Notes: generated by a model not told the origin, from the letters alone. DNA of 64,000 nt from Rhodothermales bacterium (GCA_958296045.1 CATQHT010000003.1:2816852-2880851), one strand, 5' to 3'. Shown: positions 17,791 to 28,326, counted from the stretch's first letter. A program made the numbers and translations.

Positions 17791-19080
17791 CTAAAATGAG
17801 AACTCCCTGCGGCGCATATGCAGGTTGAACACGATGGCCAACATCAACGTGTTGGCCAATAAGGCCGAACCCCCATAGGATACCAATGGAAGCGGGATGC
17901 CGATAACCGGAAGCAGCCCGAGTACCATGCCGATATTGATGTACACCTGGATAAGCAACAAGCCCGCAGCACTGGCGGCCAAAACGCTGCCGAAGGGGTG
18001 GTACACCTGATCCGCCATCATGACCATGCGCATGAGCAATATCCCAAACAGCGCTACGACCAGGATGGCTCCAGCGAATCCGAGCTCCTCACCGATCACA
18101 GAGAAGATAAAGTCTGTCGACTGCTCTGGGATGAATGCGCCCTGCGTCTGCGTTCCATGCATCAGCCCTTGACCGAAGAGTCCGCCGGATCCAATCGCCG
18201 CCTTGGACTGCATCAGATGAAATCCCACGCCGCTCTGAAATTCGGGTGCTTCTGGATTGGCAAAAGCATTCAGACGGGCCACATGGTGAGGCTGCAGAAC
18301 GTTGGCGAGTGCAAAATACACAGTCGCTACCGTGCCCCCGCTTAACAGCCCCCCCGCAGCCGCCACATGCCCCCGCGGCATTCGCTCAAAGATGCTGGCT
18401 GATGCCGAGCGGCTGGTCTGGTGTAGACCGAAAAGTACAAGCGTCAACAGCGCCGAGAAACCGATCGCAAACGGGATAGAAATCACCGCCAGATAGCAGG
18501 CAATAGCGGGTGTAATTAGCAGGATAACCAGTATCGGCGCCGAGCCAGCCCAGAACAGCACCACGGGAATGAGCCCAACAAACACCAAGGCCGTTCCGGT
18601 GTCATTCTGCATCACCACCAGGATCGCAGGCAACAGCAGCAGGCCGACCGCAATCAGCTTGAAGGTGCCTGCCCGCTTCCTGCGGGAGGTGGCCAAGAGG
18701 CGGGCCACCGCCAATATCGTTCCCACCTTGGCGAGCTCAGACGACTGGAACCCGTATGAACCGATATACACCCAGGAGCGGGCTCCCCCCACCTCGCGCC
18801 CGAACACCAGGGCCGCGATAAGCAGCAGGATGCACGCACCGTAGGCGATAAAAGCCAGATCCATATAGATATCCACGCGAATCAGGAGCGCGACGACCAT
18901 GCAGACGAGCGCGATGACCATCCAGACTAGCTGCCGGTCAAAGTTGTTCTTGACGCTCCCCTCTAGATACTGGTGGGCGCTGCCCTGCGTAGCGCTGTAG
19001 ATGGCCAGTAGCCCCAGCGAAACCAGCGCTAGCCAGATGAGCAGCGACCAGAAGTCGAGGTTTTCTAATTGGGAGCGCAT
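17791..19080 (-). CDS. rodA: Rod-shape SEDS glycosyltransferase RodA
   Basis: 429 residues, polytopic inner-membrane protein of the FtsW/RodA/SpoVE family, which polymerises lipid II for the elongasome. Family motifs are seen: GGARSWVYIGSYGFQSSELA, QNDTGTALVF, QSTDFIFSVIGEELGF and the C-terminal LPLVSYGGSA. The start lies 2 bp after the mrdA stop, the classical mrdA-rodA pair. It contains a longer-than-usual central segment (residues ~210-260) with an alternating hydrophobic/charged pattern. Confidence 0.95.
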   Translation of the reverse strand: MRSQLENLDFWSLLIWLALVSLGLLAIYSATQGSAHQYLEGSVKNNFDRQLVWMVIALVCMVVALLIRVDIYMDLAFIAYGACILLLIAALVFGREVGGARSWVYIGSYGFQSSELAKVGTILAVARLLATSRRKRAGTFKLIAVGLLLLPAILVVMQNDTGTALVFVGLIPVVLFWAGSAPILVILLITPAIACYLAVISIPFAIGFSALLTLVLFGLHQTSRSASASIFERMPRGHVAAAGGLLSGGTVATVYFALANVLQPHHVARLNAFANPEAPEFQSGVGFHLMQSKAAIGSGGLFGQGLMHGTQTQGAFIPEQSTDFIFSVIGEELGFAGAILVVALFGILLMRMVMMADQVYHPFGSVLAASAAGLLLIQVYINIGMVLGLLPVIGIPLPLVSYGGSALLANTLMLAIVFNLHMRRREFSF

Positions 19081-19082
19081 GC

Positions 19083-20909
19083 TCAGCGGGGCGGCAACGG
19101 CTCACTCTTAGCCGTCAATGCACGATTCAACCTTAAGCGCACCTGCGGCGAGTCCGGCAGGTGACCCTTGAGATAGCGTTCAGCCATAAGGCTGGCGATA
19201 GGCGCGGCGCACAGACTGCCCCCGCCTGCATTTTCGCACTGAACGGCTACGGCAATACGCGGGTTATCGTACGGTGCAAACATGACAAACACCGAGTGGT
19301 CTTCCATGCCGCCTGGAGCCTGCGCCGTACCGGTCTTACCGCCGGTGGGAATGCCCGGAATCTGGGCCATGCGTCCTGAGCCGTTCTCCATCACGCGACG
19401 GAATCCGTAGCGAACAATATTGAAAAAGGCTGTGTCAATAGGGATGCGTGTCGGTTCGGGCGCGATGTGCACGGTGTCGCCTGTCGCCGGATGAGCCAAG
19501 TAGTCTACTAGACGCGGTTCAGGCAGGTATCCGCCATTACCAATGGCTGCGATATAGCGGGCCAGCTGCAAGGGCGTTACGCCCATATCGCCCTGGCCGA
19601 TGCCAAGGTTCATGACGGTGCCGACGCCCCAGTGCACATAGGCGCGGTTGAAGTAGGAAGAGTCCGGTATAAGTCCCGGCGTCTGTTCGCGGATGTCGGT
19701 CGGTGCGTGCATGCCGAAGCCGAACATGTTGGCATACCGCCTAAACGTGCCGATCTCCATCCGGCGGCCCATTTCAAAGAAGAAGGAGTTGCAGCTGTTT
19801 TGAATGGCGTGGACGACATCCTGTTGTCCGTGCTGGCCTAGGCACCGGAAGATGCGGCCGCCACCTAGGGGATGGTAGCCGGCGCAGTAGACGGTGCTGT
19901 TCGGGCCTACCGAATCGATCAGGCCGGTATCCAACGACATCAGCGCCACAAGTCCTTTCCAGGTGGAGCCCGGCGGCATCTGATTCATCGAAGCCCGGTT
20001 ATACAGCGGCTTGTCCGGGTGGGTGTTAACTGCGACCCAGTCCTTCTGCACGATCCCTCCGCTAAATATGTTTAGGTCGTAGTCGGGGGCACTAAACAGC
20101 GCTATGATTCCGCCCGTCTGGGCGTCGATGGCTACAGCTGCGCCCCGCTTGTTCACAAAGAGTGACTCCGCCAGCGCCTGGACCCCTGCATCCATCGCCA
20201 GGTGGATGTCGTAGCCGCTCACTGCGGGTTCATCTCCCTGGCCGTCGGCATATGGCTTGACCTCAAGGCCGTACACGTTGACTACGCGCTGGGCCTTGCC
20301 CGGGATGCCGCGCAGGCGAGCCTCGTAGGCCCGTTCCACCCCTGTACGGCCGACGATGTCACCCTGACGGTAACGGCCGCTGTACAAGGAGTCTTCGAGC
20401 TCGTCGCGGCGGATCTCGTCGATATATCCCAACGCGTGCGACGCGCGAGCTTCCGACGGATAGCGGCGCTTCTGGCTGACGATCTCCGCCACGCCAGGCA
20501 GCCTGAATAGATCTTCCTGTATGTGGCTGTACTGGTCATACGAGACGTTTCTGAAGGACAGGCTCGGACGGTACGAGGCCCATGCACGAGCCTCAGCCAG
20601 CCTCGCTAGGACCACGGAGTCCGTGACGCCCAGGTGCTCAGCCAATAACGTTACTTTGCCGTTGTCAAAGTAACGTGGCGTCAGCGTCACCGAAAATGAG
20701 GGTTCATTGTGCACCATGAGCACCCCGTGGCGGTCATAGATGGCGCCACGGGCTGGCATCACCGTCAGCGTCCGAAGCGCATTGCCGCGCGATACCTCCT
20801 GGGCATCCCCCCTCCCGATGACCTGCAGCTCGAAGAGGCGTCCTGCTAGAAGCCCCAAAGACACGAAGATGACCACCAGCATGATTTTGGCTCGGTCGTC
20901 TTGGATCAC
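19083..20909 (-). CDS. mrdA: Penicillin-binding protein 2 (elongation transpeptidase)
   Basis: 608 residues. N-terminal membrane anchor (IMLVVIFVSLGLLAGRLFEL), then the PBP dimerisation domain, then the transpeptidase domain with all three active-site motifs: Ser315-Thr-Trp-Lys318 (SxxK), Ser372-Cys-Asn374 (SxN) and Lys525-Thr-Gly (KTG). It crosslinks peptidoglycan during side-wall growth together with RodA. The start is GTG; no in-frame ATG exists just upstream. The usual mreBCD genes are not adjacent: the next gene upstream is divergent, so mrdA here begins the minus-strand run. Confidence 0.95.
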   Translation of the reverse strand: MIQDDRAKIMLVVIFVSLGLLAGRLFELQVIGRGDAQEVSRGNALRTLTVMPARGAIYDRHGVLMVHNEPSFSVTLTPRYFDNGKVTLLAEHLGVTDSVVLARLAEARAWASYRPSLSFRNVSYDQYSHIQEDLFRLPGVAEIVSQKRRYPSEARASHALGYIDEIRRDELEDSLYSGRYRQGDIVGRTGVERAYEARLRGIPGKAQRVVNVYGLEVKPYADGQGDEPAVSGYDIHLAMDAGVQALAESLFVNKRGAAVAIDAQTGGIIALFSAPDYDLNIFSGGIVQKDWVAVNTHPDKPLYNRASMNQMPPGSTWKGLVALMSLDTGLIDSVGPNSTVYCAGYHPLGGGRIFRCLGQHGQQDVVHAIQNSCNSFFFEMGRRMEIGTFRRYANMFGFGMHAPTDIREQTPGLIPDSSYFNRAYVHWGVGTVMNLGIGQGDMGVTPLQLARYIAAIGNGGYLPEPRLVDYLAHPATGDTVHIAPEPTRIPIDTAFFNIVRYGFRRVMENGSGRMAQIPGIPTGGKTGTAQAPGGMEDHSVFVMFAPYDNPRIAVAVQCENAGGGSLCAAPIASLMAERYLKGHLPDSPQVRLRLNRALTAKSEPLPPR

Positions 20910-21066
20910 ATCAGAGGGTTTAGCTGGTATGGAAAGTTAAGCTGTGGCACAGTTTTTGCGCCGTGGGGTCGGTACTGCTCCGGGAGCAGCTGCCCGGCGG
21001 AACACAGCCTGCAACCGCCGCCGCGGGTAGTTGTTACAATAATTCGCGCCACCTCTCCGAAGCGCC

Positions 21067-24000
21067 ATGAGAAAACATATGTTGCTGGCACTCCTGTTGC
21101 TGGCCATCTTCACTCTCAGCGCAACCGAGGCGCTGGCCCAAGGATTCGGCCGCAACAAAGTACAATACGACAACTTCCAGTTCCGCAGCTTCAGGACACA
21201 GCATTTCGAGTGGTACTACTATCCAGAGGAGAAGGAGGCGGTCACGGACGCCGCGCGCATGGGAGAGCGCTGGTACCGACGGCACGCACGCACGTTCTTG
21301 CGGGAATTCTACAAGCGCAAGCCGGTCATCTTTTACGCCAATGACGCGGACTTTCAGCAGACCAACGTTATCGGCGGGTTCATAGGGCAGGGCACAGGCG
21401 GCGTCACCGAGAGCCTCAAAGAGCGGGTCGTGATGCCGCTGACCGGAATCTATGCGGAAACGGACCACGTGCTCGGGCACGAGCTGGTGCATTCGTTTCA
21501 ATATGATATAGGGTTGGTCCGCGATGACAGCTCCCGCTTTTCGCTGCAGCAACTCCCTCCTTGGCTGGTGGAGGGCATGGCGGAGTACCTGTCGGTTGGC
21601 CGCCAGGATGCGCACACGGCGATGTGGCTGCGCGACTCAGCGCTGCGCGACGACTTGCCAACCATCGATGACCTGACGCGTAGCCCTCGTAAGTACTTTC
21701 CGTATCGTTTCGGTCAGGCTTACCTGGCATATATCGGCGGAAAGTACGGGGATGCGGCGGTAACGAACCTTTTTAAGCTGGGCGGACGCACCGGTGTGGA
21801 TTCCGCGTTCGTATACACTATTGGGATCCGTGCCGACTCGCTTTCTAGCGAGTGGGCGGAAGTGATTCGCGAGACGTACCTGCCTCTGATGGAGGGGCGC
21901 ACGCACCCTGATAGCGCGGGGCGTCCTGTGCTGACCCGCGAAATCACCGGCGGCAACCTGCATTTATCGCCTGCGGTGAGTCCAGACGGCCAATACGTGG
22001 CTTACCTTTCGGAGCGTGACGTATTCAACATCAACCTGTTTATTGCTGACGCGAATACGGGGCAGACGATACGGAAGCTGCGTGCGACCAACACCAATCC
22101 ACATTTTGACAACATCCGCTTCATCAACTCGTCAGGTGCATGGTCGCCAGACGGCCGGAATTTCGTATTTGTCACCTTTGCGCAGGGCGACAATGAGTTG
22201 GCCGTATGGAACCTAGATACAGGCAGTCTGGAGCGCAGGATCAAGGTCGATGGGGTAGGTGCACTAAGCAATCCTGCGTGGTCGCCTGATGGCCGCTTTA
22301 TCGCATTCAGCGGCATTGATGGCGGCCTCAGCGACCTGTACGTTCTGGAACTTACCACAGGTGATGTTCGGCAGCTGAATAACGACCGCTATGCAGACTT
22401 AGCGCCAGCGTGGTCACCTGACGGGCGGACGATTGTTGTAGTCAGTGACCGGGGACCGGGAGGCACGAACTTCGAGACGCTTGAGTTTGCCGAGACGCGC
22501 CTCACGCTGGTGGATGTCGCAAGCGGCGAGATGGAGACTATTCGCCCATTTCCTCGGGGCAAGCACATCAATCCCCAGTTTTCGCCTGACGGTCGCAGCG
22601 TATACTTCGTCAGTGATCAGGATGGCTTCGCGGATCTGTACCGTTACACGCTGGCTGACGGCGGCCTGTACCGTGTGACGCGTCTAAAGACCGGAGTGAG
22701 CGGCATCACCAAGCTCTCTCCGACGATGTCGGTGGCAGCGCAGAACGGGCGCTTGATGTACTCGGTCTTTTTTGACGGCCAGTACCAGGTATTTGTGCTG
22801 GAGGCGTCCGAGGCGCAGGGCGTGCCCGTGAAGCCAGCTTCTGAGGAGGTGGCATTAGCGAGCATCCTTCCGCCTGCGGGAGCGCTCAATGAGGGGTTGG
22901 TGGCCGGATACTTGGACGATCCGCACACGGGACTGCCGGATCCTGCGTCGGTCGATGAGAAGTCGTACAGCTCAAAGCTCAAGCTTGACTACGTGGCGCC
23001 ACCTACATTGGGGGCCTCTGTCGGTTCTGGGTATTACGGTTACGGCAGTGGCGTCTATGGAGGGATTGGCTTCTTTTTCAGCGATATGTTGGGCAACAAG
23101 GAGCTGGTGGCGGTGGCGCAGGCCAACGGGGGTCTCAAGGATATCGGCGGGCAGGTGCAGTACATGAACCGGGGCAGCAGGTTCAACTACGGAGGTATGG
23201 TCGGGCACACGCCGATCGTGTTCGGGTATCCACAGGGAGGGTATGACCGATACGGCAATCTGGTGTATGTCGATCTGAGGCAGCGGATCTTTGTGGATCA
23301 GCTTATCGGCATTGGTTCGTATCCATTCTCCACTACGCGCCGCTTGGAGGTTTTTGGCGGCTTTTCGCGGTATTCGTTTGACTACGAACTCATTCAGATT
23401 GTCAGCTCGCCGTTCGGACAGAGCCGGCAGCGGATCCGGTTTGATCGTTGCAGCCGGTTAACGCCGGAGGAGCGCGCGGAGGCCCTAACGTGTGAGCCGG
23501 ACCCCATCAACTTGGCACAGGTGGGGGCCGCCTATGTGGGAGACTTTTCCAACTTTGGCTATACCTCTCCTTTGCAGGGTGGTCGTTACCGTCTTCAGGT
23601 GGCTCCCAGGTTCGGATCGAACAATTTCATTTCTGTGCTTCTGGATTACCGGCGTTACCTTTTCGTCAATCCCGTCACGTTTGCCGTGCGGGGATTGCAT
23701 TCGGGGAGCTACGGTCCGAAGCTAGATGAGGGCGGCGTATTCGCGCGGGAGTACTTGGATGTCCCTTACTATGCGGGATTCCTTCGCGGCTACAGCCGTT
23801 ACACCTTTGACGCGACCGAGTGCCGTGATGCGGCTTGCAGCGTCTTTTCGCGCCTGGAGGGAACGCGCGTGGCCATGGCCAGTGCTGAGCTGCGGATACC
23901 GCTGTTTGGCGCCGAGACGCTGGGGTTGATCACTTTCCCGTACCTCCCTCTTGAGCTTGTTGGCTTTGCGGATGCAGGTCTGGCTTGGTCGAAGGGGCAG

Positions 24001-24183
24001 AATCCATTTGACTTTTTCCGATGGGAGACGGACGGGGTGGGTCGTGTACCGGTGGCCAGCGTGGGCACGGCCGCGCGCGTGAACATTCTGGGGTATATTG
24101 TGGCCGAGTTTTACTACGCCTATCCGTTTCAGCGTCCCGATCGGGGTGCGCACTTCGGGTTTCTCTTCAGTCCGGGCTGGTAG
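21067..24183 (+). CDS. TolB-like outer-membrane protein with gluzincin-type peptidase domain and C-terminal beta-barrel
   Basis: 1038 residues. Signal peptide (LLALLLLAIFTLSATEALA). Residues ~35-240 resemble a peptidase MA-like zinc domain: His138-Glu139-His142 in GHELVHSFQ and a possible third ligand Glu173 in EGMAEYLS. Residues ~290-560 carry five PD40 beta-propeller blades marked SPDGQYVAYLS, SPDGRNFVFV, SPDGRFIAFS, SPDGRTIVVV and SPDGRSVYFV. From ~640 to the end the pattern is amphipathic and aromatic, ending in Trp, as in BamA/Omp85-like barrels. I infer an outer-membrane protein with a periplasmic or surface peptidase-propeller part. It diverges from mrdA. Confidence 0.8.
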   Translation: MRKHMLLALLLLAIFTLSATEALAQGFGRNKVQYDNFQFRSFRTQHFEWYYYPEEKEAVTDAARMGERWYRRHARTFLREFYKRKPVIFYANDADFQQTNVIGGFIGQGTGGVTESLKERVVMPLTGIYAETDHVLGHELVHSFQYDIGLVRDDSSRFSLQQLPPWLVEGMAEYLSVGRQDAHTAMWLRDSALRDDLPTIDDLTRSPRKYFPYRFGQAYLAYIGGKYGDAAVTNLFKLGGRTGVDSAFVYTIGIRADSLSSEWAEVIRETYLPLMEGRTHPDSAGRPVLTREITGGNLHLSPAVSPDGQYVAYLSERDVFNINLFIADANTGQTIRKLRATNTNPHFDNIRFINSSGAWSPDGRNFVFVTFAQGDNELAVWNLDTGSLERRIKVDGVGALSNPAWSPDGRFIAFSGIDGGLSDLYVLELTTGDVRQLNNDRYADLAPAWSPDGRTIVVVSDRGPGGTNFETLEFAETRLTLVDVASGEMETIRPFPRGKHINPQFSPDGRSVYFVSDQDGFADLYRYTLADGGLYRVTRLKTGVSGITKLSPTMSVAAQNGRLMYSVFFDGQYQVFVLEASEAQGVPVKPASEEVALASILPPAGALNEGLVAGYLDDPHTGLPDPASVDEKSYSSKLKLDYVAPPTLGASVGSGYYGYGSGVYGGIGFFFSDMLGNKELVAVAQANGGLKDIGGQVQYMNRGSRFNYGGMVGHTPIVFGYPQGGYDRYGNLVYVDLRQRIFVDQLIGIGSYPFSTTRRLEVFGGFSRYSFDYELIQIVSSPFGQSRQRIRFDRCSRLTPEERAEALTCEPDPINLAQVGAAYVGDFSNFGYTSPLQGGRYRLQVAPRFGSNNFISVLLDYRRYLFVNPVTFAVRGLHSGSYGPKLDEGGVFAREYLDVPYYAGFLRGYSRYTFDATECRDAACSVFSRLEGTRVAMASAELRIPLFGAETLGLITFPYLPLELVGFADAGLAWSKGQNPFDFFRWETDGVGRVPVASVGTAARVNILGYIVAEFYYAYPFQRPDRGAHFGFLFSPGW

Positions 24184-24257
24184 CAGGGAGCTCGGTGCGG
24201 GTATGAAGGGGCCTGTTGCTTCATCCTGAAGGCGTTGTCGGTTACCAGGAATCGACT

Positions 24258-25358
24258 TTGTACGACAGGTTTCGTCAGTGGCTATTTCGGCTTGGTCCCG
24301 AGCGGGCGCATGCCGCAAGTATCGCGGTGGGGCAGGTAGCTCAGTTTGCCGCGTTCAACGCGATTCGGCAGCGGTTCGCGTATTTGGATGCGTCGTTGGG
24401 CCAGCGGGTGGCAGGCATGGAGTTTCGCAACCCGGTGGGGTTGGCGGCCGGTGCGGACAAGGATGGTAAGCTGCTGCCGTTGTGGGATGCGTTGGGATTC
24501 GGGTTTGCCGAGGTGGGTTCTGTCACGGTGCGCCCTTCCAGGGGCAATCCGCGTCCGCGGGCATTTCGGTTACCTGAGGAGGCCGCCCTCATCAACAGGA
24601 TGGGGTTACCCAATCAGGGCGCGATTCGTATAGGTCGCCGCTTGGCGCGCTTGCGCGCCCGCTGCAGGATCCCTGTTGGTATCAGTTTGGCCAGGACGCA
24701 CGGGGCTGGCAAGGGGGGCATGGATCCTGTGGAAGATTACCGCCGGAGTTTCATGCTTTTGGCCCCTTTAGCTGACTACGTAGCGCTCAACATTTCGTGC
24801 CCCAATACGGACGATGGTCGCACCTTTGAGGATCCTGCCAGCTTAGACACGCTGTTGGGGGAGATCTACCGGCAGCGTAATGTGTTGATTCGCCTGCCGC
24901 CCGTCTTTCTCAAGCTTTCGCCGCCAACCTCGGTTCGGGTGGTGTTTGACAGCCAGGTGGATGAGATACTGGCTGTAGGGCGCGCGCACGGCGTGGCTGG
25001 CTATATCGCGTGCAACACGGCTCCAGATCGCGATGGCTTGCGCACGTCGCCCGAGACGCTGGCTGCTATGGGTGCGGGCGGTCTGAGCGGCGTCCCGCTC
25101 AGGCCCCGAATGCTGCGGCAGGTGCGCTACCTTTATTCGCGGTTGGGGCCAGGCACCCCCATCATTGGCGTGGGCGGCATTGACTCTGCGGAGTCCGCCT
25201 ATCAGGCGCTCCGCGCTGGCGCGTCGGTGGTACAGCTTTACACGGCACTAGTCTATAAGGGTCCGGGCTTGCTGCTGCGCATCCTTGAGGGGCTCTCGGC
25301 GATCTGCGAGCGGGAAAGGCTGGGGACGATTAGCGATGCGATCGGGCTGGATGCCTAG
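24258..25358 (+). CDS. pyrD: Dihydroorotate dehydrogenase, class 2-like
   Basis: 366 residues from a TTG start at 24258: AGGA lies 7 nt upstream and the product begins YDRFRQWLFRLGPERAH, matching the canonical start of class 2 PyrD. A longer frame from 24216 adds 14 non-conserved residues. Oxidises dihydroorotate to orotate with FMN, passing electrons to quinone, in pyrimidine synthesis. FMN-site motifs: GLAAGADKDGKLLP, LKLSPP and PIIGVGG. The catalytic base position is unusual: residue 181 is Cys (NISCPNT), whereas classical class 2 enzymes have Ser (NxSSPNT) and Cys is typical of class 1. The N-terminal membrane-association helices of class 2 are present. Confidence 0.88.
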   Translation: MYDRFRQWLFRLGPERAHAASIAVGQVAQFAAFNAIRQRFAYLDASLGQRVAGMEFRNPVGLAAGADKDGKLLPLWDALGFGFAEVGSVTVRPSRGNPRPRAFRLPEEAALINRMGLPNQGAIRIGRRLARLRARCRIPVGISLARTHGAGKGGMDPVEDYRRSFMLLAPLADYVALNISCPNTDDGRTFEDPASLDTLLGEIYRQRNVLIRLPPVFLKLSPPTSVRVVFDSQVDEILAVGRAHGVAGYIACNTAPDRDGLRTSPETLAAMGAGGLSGVPLRPRMLRQVRYLYSRLGPGTPIIGVGGIDSAESAYQALRAGASVVQLYTALVYKGPGLLLRILEGLSAICERERLGTISDAIGLDA

Positions 25359-25996
25359 GGCACAGGTCTGCTGACCATGCTCGATGGCCACGCTGCTGGA
25401 CGTTGGACGCATGGTGTCATGGGTCGTACGGTGCTACGATGGTGGTGTGGCAGGTGCAGCGATGGTCGATTTGTCTGGCGGGTACAATCCCGTGGTGAGA
25501 GTTCGTGCGCCCAATCCAATCCAAAGTGGACACCGATGCATAGCCACCAGCATTCACCGCGACCCTGCAAACAGGCTCCCCTCCTGCGTGCAACTGGCTG
25601 TTGGAGGTAAGGCTGGGGAGTGAGAAAGAATGCGGCAGTGGTTGGTATCAGGTACTCTTTCGCCAGTGGAGGCTCTGATGTCCAGCAAAGCATCTCTGAT
25701 GCGCAAATAGGGGATGTACTTCGGCCGTGTAGCTTACCCAACTTCGTCATTCGTAATGAAATGAGAGGCCAGACCTCCCCTGTTCCCGGTTTGGGGCGCA
25801 TGTTTTCGGGGGCTATGGGGCCTTACGGTTTACGGGAGTGGTTGGGGGTGGCTCTGGTTGGGGGTCGCCCCTGATTTGCATGCCCTCGATCGCATTGAGG
25901 TACCGTCATCGGGCCTCATCTGTGCGAATCGGACACAGCTCACCCTGCTCCTTCCAGAGTTCGTACGGGTGCCAGGCATGAGGAGCGTCACGGGAT
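25359..25996. other. Intergenic stretch without supported genes
   Basis: About 640 bp between pyrD and the IS1634 remnant. Short frames on both strands have no recognisable motifs and no clear ribosome binding sites. A GC-skewed G-rich tract occurs at about 25795-25870. Confidence 0.4.
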
Positions 25997-27152
25997 TCAT
26001 GGATGAGGAGGTTTCTCGGGATCGCGTGGCTTATCGGAGACTTCTTCCTTGGTTCTTATCGCCGCGGGATCATAGCGCATGCCCAGACTCTGGACGATGC
26101 GCTCCATAAATGACCTCAGATTCTGATCCACTTTCAGGACGAGATATCGGTGCTTACTCTTCGGCATCACCGTGGTAATCCTGTGGATCTGGTTAAGGCC
26201 GAAGCGGAGCGAATCCCAGCTGTCATGAATGTTGCTGGCCTTGAGCTTTGTGCGCATCAAATGGGCGGCAGGGTAGGTCAGCACGTTAATGAACAGATGC
26301 CCTTCAATGCGTTCACCTTTGCTGTGAACGACGGGCCGTGATCCGAGGTCGGACTTCATGACTCGGAACGTGGCCTCAATTTCCGTGAGTCGCCAGTAGG
26401 TGCGCGCAATCTTTTTGACAGGCCAGGCGGTATGGCTGGTGCTGAGCACCTACCCTCCGGTGGCTTGGGTTCTTGTCTGATGGGAAGCACGCGCGCTAAA
26501 CGTGACCGATTCGGCAAGGTGTGTCCCCTTTTTCTGCTTCACTTCAACCTCGTACAGGTGCGCCACCGCCCTGTATTTCTCCTGCAGGCGACCGACCTTA
26601 CGCGCCACTTTGCTGATATTCTTCACACGTCTGGGCAGGGGCAGTCCCTCATTCAGGTATTCCAATGCCGCTTCAAACCGCTTGCATTTCGTCTGCAAGA
26701 TCTGCTCTTGGGTGGCCTGCTGGGCTTCACTGTGGACATAGACGCGCAACGCTCCCTCCTCCTTGGACAACTTCCACGCCTGGACCTGCACCTCATTGGC
26801 GGTTTCAAACCGCTGATCGGGTGGCTCAGTGGGCACCGGAGGCGCTTTTATGCGCTCCACACAGATCCAATCGAGGTTGTTTTCCTTCAAGTACGCCAGA
26901 TTCGCCTTAGTGGCAATACCGGCATCCATGATAACGGTCGGCGTCGCTCCGTTAAGGTTCTCAATGGCCTGCTGGAGCGTAGCCGGCTCACTAGCATTGC
27001 CGCGTAGAATCTGCGCACTGCGCGGGAATCCCGAGGCATTGAGCGTCAGAGCGAGCGTGACCAGTGGACAGTCGGTCCGCTTTTCTCTGCTGCGCCCACA
27101 ACGAAGGAGCTCTCCTTTCTGCCGACCGTGAAAGAAGGTATTGGTCAGGTCA
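25997..27152 (-). pseudogene. IS1634-family (IS4-like) transposase, 5'-truncated with an internal stop
   Basis: The minus strand encodes FFHGRQKGELLRCGRSREKR, LTLNASGFPRSAQI and VIMDAGIATKANLAYLKEN, then, in the same frame after a TAG at 26450-26452, ARTYWRLTEIEATFRVMKSD and HLFINVLTYPAAHLM. These are the DDE Asp (MDAG) and Glu (EIEATFR) regions of IS1634 transposases. The stop replaces a codon in the middle of the gene. The 5' end is cut at 27153 by IS30 copy 2, so it is dead twice over. Confidence 0.8.
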
Positions 27153-28326
27153 GGCCCATTTAACAAGGAAGTGCAACACTTGATTTGGCAGAGCAATGGG
27201 TTGGCGAGCGCGTTGGCATCCCGATGGAGCCGCAAGGTCCAGAGGCTGTTGATATGTATTGTGGCTTCATCATTGGAGGGTATCAGATGGCAAAGGGCTA
27301 CCGTCACCTTTCGTACGAGGAAAGGTGTCAGATTCATGCGTTGAAGAAGCGGGGGGATTCAATACGCGCCATAGCGCGGCAGTTGGGTCGTTCGCCATCG
27401 ACGATCAGTCGAGAGGTGCGGCGCAACAGTGGAGGTAGAGGCTATCGGTATAAGCAGGCGGACCGACTGGCTCGTGTGCGGCGCCAGAAAGCATCGTAGC
27501 ATCCTCGTAAGGTGACCGCAGCGCTGTGGGCCATGGTGCGTGAGAAGCTTGCCTTGCACTGGAGTCTGGAGCCAATCGCGGGTCGGCTTCGTCATGATGG
27601 GGTCGTTGCGTTGAGCACCACATGGATCTACCGGTACATTTGGAGCAACAGGGTAGCTGGCGGATCGTTGTACAAGCTACTTCTCCGTAGCGGTAAGCGT
27701 TACAACAGGCATAGTCAGCGCGGTGCTGGGCGCGGCCTGATACCGAACCGTGTATACATCAGCGAACGGGATCCCATAGCGGAGAGGAAGACGCGTGTAG
27801 GCGACCAGGAGGTGGATACGATCATTGGGGGCAAGCACCAGGGTGCGTTGGTATCGATGGTCGACCGTGCGTCGAGATGCACGTTTCTTGCGCTGGTATC
27901 TTCGAAGGCAGCGATCGTAGCGTGTCTGAAACCGGTGAAGGATCGGGTGCTTACCATCACGGCGGACAACGGGAAGGAATTCGCCCATCGCGAGCAAATC
28001 GCCCGGGCCCTTTCAGCGTCGTTTTACTTTGCGCAGCCGTACCATTCCTTAGAGCGTGGCTTGAACGAGCACACCAATGGCCTGGTACGGCAATACTTTC
28101 CGAAGGCGACCAACTTCCGCGCTGTTGAGCCAGCAGCGGTAATGCGGGGACAGACGATTCTGAAGGATCGTCCACGTAAGTGCTTGGGTTACCGCACACC
28201 GGCGGAGGTCTTCATTGGCGCGCGGTAGGCTGTAGCGGCCGCGGTGGATGGTGCACCAGGGTCTGAGCCAGACCCGACAGCAGAAGCCGGTGCGCCTGGA
28301 TCAGCGATTCGCGGCAGTCCAGCCGG
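27153..28326 (+). mobile_element. IS30-family insertion sequence, copy 2 (inserted into IS1634 remnant)
   Basis: The left end at 27153 starts GGCCCATTTAACAAGG, identical to the end of copy 1. Homology to copy 1 extends past the transposase stop to about 28326. The right boundary is approximate because no matching inverted repeat is seen. Confidence 0.7.
27287..28228 (+). pseudogene. IS30-family transposase, nonsense mutation
   Basis: ATG at 27287, helix-turn-helix and DDE regions as in copy 1 (EVDTIIGG, ITADNGKEFA, RGLNEHTNG). A TAG at 27497-27499 replaces the TTG (Leu) codon of copy 1; the frame then continues unchanged to 28228. An in-frame 6-residue deletion also removes GVRRAI present in copy 1 (after SSKAAI). 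The C-terminal tail missing from copy 1 is intact here. Confidence 0.85.
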
